From Podospora pseudoanserina (lineage: Eukaryota; Ascomycota; Sordariomycetes; Sordariales; Podosporaceae), in contig NC_085922.1 of assembly GCF_035222485.1 (NCBI RefSeq), forward strand, positions 1,255,001 to 1,319,000: DNA of 64,000 nucleotides, given 5' to 3'. Under the pieces are notes generated by a model. That model did no database searches. It saw only the letters and a program-made list of their open reading frames with translations, and was not told where the DNA came from. This document shows positions 56,994 to 64,000 of the stretch, in pieces (the first letter of the stretch is position 1; every line of letters starts with the position of its first letter). A program made the position numbers and the translations under genes.

Positions 56994-58427
56994 ATCGAGT
57001 CTTTTTTTGTCTATCAACATCTTTTATCACGGAAAGGCTTCGAACCGGGATACCAACTCTTGTATAGAACAGACGGAACAGATGGGCATTCCTATCTCAC
57101 GCGCGAAAAGATTCTCGTCCTTGTTCGTCAACCCACAATCAAACCTCAATCAACAACCGCAACGTTACAAACCAACCAACCAATTTATTTTATTAAACCT
57201 GTCACAACTTTTTTTGTTATTTACCTTACACAAACTTATTTACTACCTTCTTGTTTTATACACGCTCTTCTTTTGTGGAGAATATGGGACGGGATTTGGC
57301 GGGCGAAAAACAAAAATTGGAACCCCCTCGCTATCTATCTTACCGGGGTCGTATTTAACTTTTTTTTCTGTTTGTTTGTCTCTTTGTGTATAAAGACTGG
57401 ATTTGGGGAAGAGAAGATGGTTTTGGAAGTTTGATATTTTGAGAACTTTTTTTTCGCCTCGCCACTGTTTTCCTGCAAAAGTAGGAAAGGGCAGTCTGAC
57501 CCGCCTTTTGTGGTTGGATCTGTTTTGTTGGGGGGGGTTGTTTTGATTAGTATTAATACCTTTTTTGATGGGAGGAGACGGGATGCGGATGGGAGGGGGG
57601 GTGAAAAAGCGGTGGTGGTGGATTGGGTGACGGGAGGGTTTTGACACGGCATTTTTATTCTGCTTGAGTTGAGAGACGAGGATGCTATCTACAGCCAGTG
57701 AAAAGGGGAACGCAGGTTCGCCCGATAGGTTGGTGGAGACGTTGTTGTCTTTTGGAGACTTGAACAACTGAGCTTTGTATGTATATAGGCAGACAAGGGG
57801 GGTGTTGTTGTTAGAAATCTGGATGAGAATTTTGAGGTTGAATAACTGCTGGGCTTGCTTCAATTGACAAATGTGACTGTTGACATGAGATGAGATGAGT
57901 GGTAAAAGGGAATGTTCAGATGGAAACGGTGACTGGGCGACGGTTCGTGCTACGGGGAGCTAATGCCTGTTGTCAGCTCAACGTTCATGTTTGAGTCTGG
58001 AAGCTGGAGAATTGAGGTGCTACAAGCAGCCAGCTGAAGATGAAACTGAGATGCTGAGGCAGAGAGCAGGCAAGCAGGCTGAAAAGGAGGAGCAATGATC
58101 CAGAACAGTGGTGTGTAAAATGAGGGGTGGATAAGCAGTTTAATTGGCTGGGTTGAGCTGCTGGTCCCGATGCGGACAGGATGCGTGCGCCGCAGGGACG
58201 ATCACCTTTTGATCCCATGGGGAAGCCTGAATTACGTCTTGTTACCTCGTTCTCATCGATCAGTTCATCGTCACTCAATCCTCGACCTTTTGCAAAGAGC
58301 TGGTATAGACGTGCTGGTGAGGATTGAGAGAGCGCGACAGCAGACGACCACTTACACCCCCCAGCGAGGCTCCACCGGCGCGTTTCCCTGACAGCTCTCA
58401 CCATACCTGGGCGGGATAGGTGAATGA
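56616..58427. other. Mucin 3' UTR and MFS promoter
   Basis: About 1.8 kb. The first kilobase is T-rich with a long GTT repeat. A 206-codon reverse frame (57243-57863) is Lys/Asn/Pro-rich and looks like a by-product of T-rich DNA. No gene is supported. Confidence 0.5.
56941..56992. repeat. GTT trinucleotide repeat in mucin 3' UTR
   Basis: About 17 tandem GTT units some 330 bases past the mucin stop codon. Non-coding. Confidence 0.95.
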
Positions 58428-60313
58428 ATGACCATGTTCAGCAACTACACCTTCGACAGCGGCAACAAAGAACAACCAACCAACAACAATGGGGCCATCA
58501 CCTCTTCCAATTCTTCAATGTCAGCCACAACCGGTGATGAAAACAAGAGAAAAATGATCATCACACCTCCCAGCACGAGCACCGCCTCTTGGGAGTCTTC
58601 ATCATCAGACTCGCTTGAGAAGGGCGGGGGGGAGGAGGAGTGTGACGAAGATGACCCCTTCGAAAGGGGTAGGGGGAAATACAACCGGAGTCGAAGACAG
58701 GATGTTGACGACGGTGAGGAGCAATCACCCATGACAGTAAAGAGGAAACCCAACCCAAGAAAGGAACTCAGCTTCACTGCCGAGGAGGAGAGGGCTGTAG
58801 TAAGAAAATTTGACAAGAAGGTGGTGGTTCTCATGGCGGTGTTGTACATGCTTGCGTTTCTAGATCGGTCGAGTATGTTTCCCCCGTTTTTTTTTCTTTG
58901 GTGTCCACAACACACATGATAACTGACAAGAGGTCAGACATCGGCAACGCAAGAATAGCCAACATGGACAACGACCTCCAGTCTAACCCGCCAAACCCGC
59001 AGTTTTATTCCCATGCCCTCTCGTCGTTTTATCTTGCGTATCTCCTGTTTGAGTGGATGGCTATTCTTTGGAGACTAATACCGGCGCATATCTACGTCTC
59101 GGTGTTGGTAGCCTCGTGGGGAGTGGTGGCTTGCCTGCAGGGGATAGCGACGAGCTACCCTGTGCTCATCGTCTTGAGGTTCTTGCTCGGGATCGGGGAG
59201 GCGGGCTTCACCGGGGTGCCGTTTTATTTGAGTTTTTTCTTCAAGAGGGAGGAACTGGCTTTGAGAACGGCGATTTTCATCTCTGGTAAGCCACTAAGCC
59301 CCCCATCTTCACCCCAAGTTGGTCTGCGACACTAACTCTACCAAGCCGCCCCCCTAGCAACCTCCTTCTCCTCCACCCTCGCCTTCGCGATCACCTCCCT
59401 CTCCTCCCTCATCCCCCTCGCCCCCTGGCGCCTACTCTTCCTCCTCGAAGGCCTCCCCTGCATCCTCATCGCCCCGCTCGCCTACTCCCTCCTCCCCTCC
59501 ACCCCCTCCACCGCCCCCTTCCTCACCCCCCGCCAGAAGAAAATCGCCCGTTTCCGCCTCCCTTCCCCATCCCCCCCTTCCACCTCCTCCAGCCTAACCG
59601 CCCTGCGCGACCCGATAGCATGGACAACCTCCCTGATAATCCTCCTCACAAACCTAGCCTACTCCTCCCTCCCAGCCTTTTTACCAACGATCCTAACCTC
59701 AATGGGCCACACCCCCCTCTCCTCCCAAGCCCTCTCCGCACCTCCCTACCTCTTATCATTCCTCGCAGTCCTGATAACAGCATACCTATCAGACCTCTAT
59801 CGCACCCGCGGCCCCTTCCTCGTCTTCCACGCTTGTTTCTCCTGTGCCGGGTACCTCCTCCTATCCCTCTCCCAATCCTTCTCCCTCCCCCCCGGCAGCT
59901 GGGTTCGGTACTGTGCAGTCTTCCCAGCAGCAGTGGGCTTCTTCAACGTCATCGTCCTGACGATAGCATGGAACGTCAACAACCAACACGGCGACCCCAA
60001 AGCAAAGAGCGTGGGGTTCGCGCTCATGCAAGTAGTTGGACAGCTTGGCCCGTTGGCAGCTACGAGGTTGTATCCCGACCGCGACGGGCCGTACTACACC
60101 TTTGGGATGGGGGTTTGTGCAGCGGCGATGGGGATGGTGGTGGTTTTGGCGATGGGGTTGAGGGTGTACATGCGGAGGGAGAACCAAAAGTGGGAGAGGG
60201 AGCAGGGGGAGAGGGGTGGGGAGGAGGGGGTTATGTTGATGGATAGGGGGGGAGGAGGTGACCAGGAAAGGGGAGGAGGGGAAGCGGAGAGGGGGTTTAG
60301 GTATATGCTTTGA
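58428..60313 (+). CDS. MFS transporter, anion:cation symporter (Dal5/allantoate permease-like)
   Basis: Three exons: join(58428..58872,58938..59285,59346..60313), 586 residues. An unusually long hydrophilic N-terminus (about 130 residues, Ser/Glu-rich) precedes the first membrane helix, KKVVVLMAVLYMLAFLDRSN, whose end LDRSNIGNARIAN spans intron 1 and is the signature of the fungal ACS family. Further family features are YLAYLLFEWMAILW, SWGVVACLQGIATSYPVLI, RFLLGIGEAGFTGVPFYLSF and FKREELALRTAIF; about 12 hydrophobic helices can be traced. Members import organic anions such as allantoate, nicotinate, pantothenate or short peptides across the plasma membrane; the substrate here is not predictable. 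Codons in exon 3 turn strongly C-rich. The intron joins (TCG A|AC ATC; TCT G|CC GCC) restore conserved sequence. Confidence 0.92.
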
Positions 60314-60909
60314 TTTTTTTGGTTGTTTTTTTTTGGGAGGGGGGAGGGGAGGTTCGTTTGGAAGATTTGGTTGCAAAATTCCATCTTTTTAATGATGGGT
60401 TTCTGGGTATGGCTTGGATGGAAATTGGGTTCGGAAGCATTTATAGCACAGTTCAAAGGGCATGCACCAAAGGGCAACCATTTGGCAGGGCGATTTGGAT
60501 GGAAACTTTCTTCTGTTTGGATGCTCATGGATGGAAAATAGCAAGGGTTGCATAGGATATTATAATCTAGCACCTTCACCTTTCTCACACATCATCTCAA
60601 CCACCTTTTACCAATCCAAACCTGTCCCATTTTCACGTAGACACAATCTCAAAACATACAGCACACCAAATCCATTACTCTCTCTACCCCTAAAACTATC
60701 ATATCCCCTCCAAATCAACACCCTCGCCCCAATCCATGTACTTCTCCCATGCCCACTACCCCCTCCCCAAACGCCTCGAGGCAACGCAATGAAAATCAGC
60801 AACATAAAAGTCATGCATACATATCCCTTCCCCCTGAAAAAAAAGATAAAAGCAAATAAATCCATCGCCATAAGTAACCATTCCATTCTGTTATATTCCA
60901 TCACTGTCC
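60314..60909. other. 3' space between convergent MFS and F-box genes
   Basis: About 0.6 kb of convergent 3' UTR. No gene, RNA or repeat is recognised. Confidence 0.5.
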
Positions 60910-63368
60910 TCACGGCTCCAAATACTCATCATCCTCAGGCTCCGGCATCCCGATCTGAAACCTCGCCGCCATCATATCATTGAACCGCCTGTAATCCGCA
61001 TTGAGCTCATACCGCGGCAGCTGAGCCATCTCCTGCATATATGCCTCCTCCTCCTCATACTGATCATACCCGTCCTCATAAGGCCATCCCTCATCTTCAG
61101 ATTCAACATTCGACTCGGCATCAGAAGGCGGTTCAATACCCGCGTGCTCTCTGCCAGCCACATCGCTGTGGCCGTCCCTGTCTCGGTTTTCCCTATCATC
61201 ATTCCCCCCATCATTCTCACCACCGCCACCGCGCAACCCCTGCCCCGGAGGTGAACCCGAGCCAGTGGCATTACCCCCACCAAACACCCCCATCGCCTCC
61301 GTCTCAAGCTCCTCCTCAAGCTCATGATCCAAATCCTCATCCTCGTCTTCCCCCTCCTCCTCCTCCTCATCAACTTCATCCGACTCAGACACATGCTCAT
61401 CGCTATCCTCATTCTCCTCAGCATCCGGATCGTCCGAGTCGTCGTCGTCGTCGTCATTGTCGACTACAACCGTCAGGACAAGAGCAAGCTCCATGGGAGA
61501 GAAGAAAGGCGTACGAAGTGGCAACAGATTGTTCAGCATCTCCCCGGTCTCGTCCGAGTTGGAGTCATACTCGTGGTCAGCCACCTTCCAGAAAGCCGTC
61601 GGGCCGCAGGGGCCGTGTTCGCTGTAGTCCCTGTGAACGTCCAAAGTCAACAATGCTGTTCCTCAAAGCACCCAAACCAGAAAAAACCTACTTATCAAAC
61701 CAATTCCCAACAACACCCCTGGCAGACCTCCTCCCACCAAGCTGGAACCCCTCGCTCTTCCACCGCTCCTCCCCGTCATAAATTGAATACGTCGTCCACC
61801 TCACCTCCCCCTCCCTCGTCATCCTCACCGTCCCCCTCAACTCCGAATCCGCATTCCCATCCCAAGACCAGTCCAGCGCCCTAGACTGTCCCTCAAAATG
61901 AACAACCGGCCAGCCCTCATGATCTCCCGCCTCAGGATCCGCAGGCTCAATCTTGGTGGCATGAACCTTCATAAGAATAAGCCTCACCGCCTCACCAGTA
62001 TTCAGCGGCTCCCTCGGCGCTTCGGCCGCCTGGCCCTCCCCCTCGTGGTTGTGAAAGTTGAAATGGAAAAAATCCGTATAATCGAGGAAGCAGACAACCC
62101 TTAACCAAGTCCCCTTGACCCCATACGGATCCCTCTTTGCAATCTCCTCCAACTCCAACCTCCTCTCCCTCTCCTCCTCCTCTTCCTCCTCCTCCTCCTC
62201 CACCACCTTCTTATTCTCCAAACTGGCAAGCGCATTCTCCGGCAGCCAAGGGATATAACTCCCCTCCCACACACCCCCAAACCTCTTCCCCCAGACATGC
62301 TCCACCGCATCAAAAAACGCCAACCCCTTCGCCCGCAAATTCGTCCCCAACACAATCATAATCGCCTCCGCCTTCTCCCAATCAACCCTCAACCCCTTCC
62401 CCTCCTCCCCCTCGGGCGTATAAAACGGTCCCCAACCCGTCTCCTCCCTCTTATACTCCCGAATATCATACACCTTCGCACAAGCAGTCGCATAAGCCCT
62501 CTCAGGCAAACTCCACTTCTTCAGCGAGCTCCCGCTCGTGACATCCCTCAGCAAGTCCTGAATCCCCAACAAACAATGCAAATGCGCACTCATCCGCCTC
62601 CTCTCCCTCTCCTCCTCGTCCACCACCTCCCCCAACGACCTCCTCACCGTCTTCGGGCTGATGGCAGGAAAAGGTCGCTGAGGGTGCTTCGGAATCCTCT
62701 TAAAAATCGTCGACTGGTAAAAAAACCCTTGAAGAACCCCATTCCAATTCTCATCAAACGCCGACCTTGGCGCCTCCTCCAGCACCCGGGCCAGATACTC
62801 ACAAGTCGCCGATCGATGGTACGTCTCCGCATTCACCAACCTCGACGGACCCTCCTCAAGCCCTTGCTCAAGAGAAGGGATATGACTCAGCAGTCTGGTT
62901 ATAGTCCGATGAACAAACGGCAGCTCCCGCATAGCTAACTCATTGGTCTTCGTAAAGTCCCCATCATCAGGAATAAGCCACCCTGCAGAAACAACCTGCT
63001 CCAGATGAAGCAGATCCCTCACTTCCTGAACGAAATCAATCCCCGTCGCCGAGGCTGGTTTATCCTATCCCTCATATCAGCAACCATCCCCCCTTTCCCC
63101 AACCTAATTCACTTACCAAAATCCTGCAATAAACATCCCTACAAAGCGGGTTATTCCCCTCGACAAAATCCCTAAACCCTTTACAAACTCGTGGCAGGGT
63201 CCCCAAGTCCTTCGGGTCAAGAATGGAGAGTATCCCGTGGAATATCTCAGGCGGGAGGCTCAAAATGCCCACCATCTCGTTGTCAGTTGTTGTCGTGCTA
63301 GATGAAGAGGAGGTGGTGGTGGGGCGGCAAGTCGGGAGGTGACTTGCGGTTGAGGATGTTGATGTCAT
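60910..63368 (-). CDS. F-box protein with acidic C-terminal domain
   Basis: Three exons: complement(join(60910..61630,61692..63064,63117..63368)), 781 residues. After a Ser/Thr-rich start, residues about 35-80 are an F-box (GILSLPPEIFHGILSILDPK, then LGTLPRVCKGFRDFV), the Skp1-binding motif of SCF ubiquitin ligases. The central 450 residues are a folded, mostly helical region seen in fungal F-box proteins (ETYHRSATCEYLARVLEE, HLHCLLGIQDLLRDV) plus a beta-rich part (VRWTTYSIYDGEERWKSEGF, GPCGPTAFWKVADHEYD). The tail from about 600 on is disordered, with Asp/Glu runs, and ends in MPEPEDDEYLEP. The ATG at 63368 is the first in frame. It probably recruits an unknown substrate for ubiquitination. 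Confidence 0.82.
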
Positions 63369-64000
63369 GAACCGACACACACGCACACACACTCCAACCA
63401 AAGTTTGATGATTGGAAAAAAATGGTTGATTTTGGGGAAAGTTGTTGGGCGATGGATGGGCTTGTTTGTTCAGTGGATGGTGACGATTATCCGTTTGCCG
63501 CCGCCCCGGAGTGGATGTGGTGTAATGTCGGTGATAAGAGCTCCCTAACCACCGGGACCGAGCGAAGGTTACCTAACCCACGGGCATCAGTCAGCAAAGC
63601 AAACGTCTAATGTGATGGAACTCGCTCAACCTGATCAAAACTTACACTTGATGTTATGTTTGTACGCAGTTGTCGATTATTGGAATCTGTGTCAGATTCT
63701 GCTTTGCATTTGATTACTGCACTGCAAAGTTATCGAGTTGTTGCGACTTGGAATTTGTTCTCTAGGTTTGCCCCTCAGATGGTGGTGACTTGGACCCAGC
63801 TCCTCGAGCAGGCTACAAAAAAAATGGTTTGTAATCCTCAAGAGCTACGGGCACCTACGCGGGGTTCCTTCCTGCCACTTTTTCCCTCTCGTTCCTTCCC
63901 AAAACATAAAAGGAGCGGCAGGAGCAAGCTGCCTTGTGACCAGTACCTACCAGCTGTTGGGGCAGGAGCCCGGGGAGGAGCCCCTACCCTGACCTAGCTA
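63369..64000. other. Upstream of F-box gene to window edge
   Basis: About 0.6 kb of promoter-like DNA, with CACACA-rich sequence close to the F-box start. Forward open stretches (63422-63610, 63656-63997) show no protein resemblance. Confidence 0.45.

Noticed and set aside
57035-57065. GGTTCGAAGCC-like string (reverse strand) resembling a tRNA T loop
   Set aside because: The adjacent stem does not pair and no cloverleaf is visible.
57243-57863. 206-codon reverse frame downstream of the mucin
   Set aside because: Lys/Asn/Pro-rich translation of T-rich, repeat-bearing 3' UTR DNA; no conserved motif or splice context.

Overview
The window is 64 kb of nuclear DNA from a filamentous ascomycete, most likely a Sordariomycete and probably a member of the Sordariales (lineage is inference from gene content and style). 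The evidence is short GT-AG introns of about 50-80 bases with CTAAC/CTGAC branch sites, C/G-ending codons in highly conserved genes, long low-complexity disordered proteins, and fungal families such as Egt1, Zn2Cys6 regulators and an Msb2-type mucin. There are 18 protein genes on both strands. I see no transposon, LTR element, CRISPR array, tRNA or rRNA. Most introns were placed by eye; for every multi-exon model except the one noted below, exon lengths sum to whole codons.

Layout, left to right: a ribokinase start cut by the left edge (-); a two-domain GFA/CENP-V protein (-); a 3.1 kb gene-free divergent interval; ergothioneine synthase Egt1 (+); a mitochondrial PDK/BCKDK-type kinase (-); a 71-residue proteinase B inhibitor (-), split over four small exons; ribosome-biogenesis GTPase Bms1 (+); an F-box protein with a formin-like proline tract (-); a proline-rich transglutaminase-core protein (+); a glutathionyl-hydroquinone reductase-type GST (-); 3-isopropylmalate dehydratase Leu1 (-); a 947-residue disordered protein with C-terminal membrane segments (-); a Zn2Cys6 transcription factor (-); an unrecognised basic/acidic protein with an unresolved 5' end (+); ubiquitin-activating enzyme E1 (-); an FKBP12-type prolyl isomerase (-); about 8.6 kb without a recognisable gene; a signalling mucin of the Msb2 type (+); an allantoate-permease-like MFS transporter (+); and an acidic-tailed F-box protein (-).

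The genes do not form a pathway cluster. Most are core housekeeping (leucine synthesis, ubiquitin activation, ribosome assembly, mitochondrial carbon control), mixed with redox/thiol functions (Egt1, GST, GFA) and environmental sensing (Msb2, the Zn2Cys6 factor).

The most striking observation is in the Zn2Cys6 factor. The reading frame completes its six-cysteine zinc cluster only if a 3-base internal micro-exon is included; skipping it would exchange the second zinc cysteine plus a lysine for a single tryptophan. Other unusual points are a GST whose first coding exon is only the initiator ATG, a GC-AG intron and 14- and 22-base exons in EGT1, an in-frame TAG inside otherwise coding-like sequence at 38.4 kb, and the very long gene-free interval upstream of the mucin gene.
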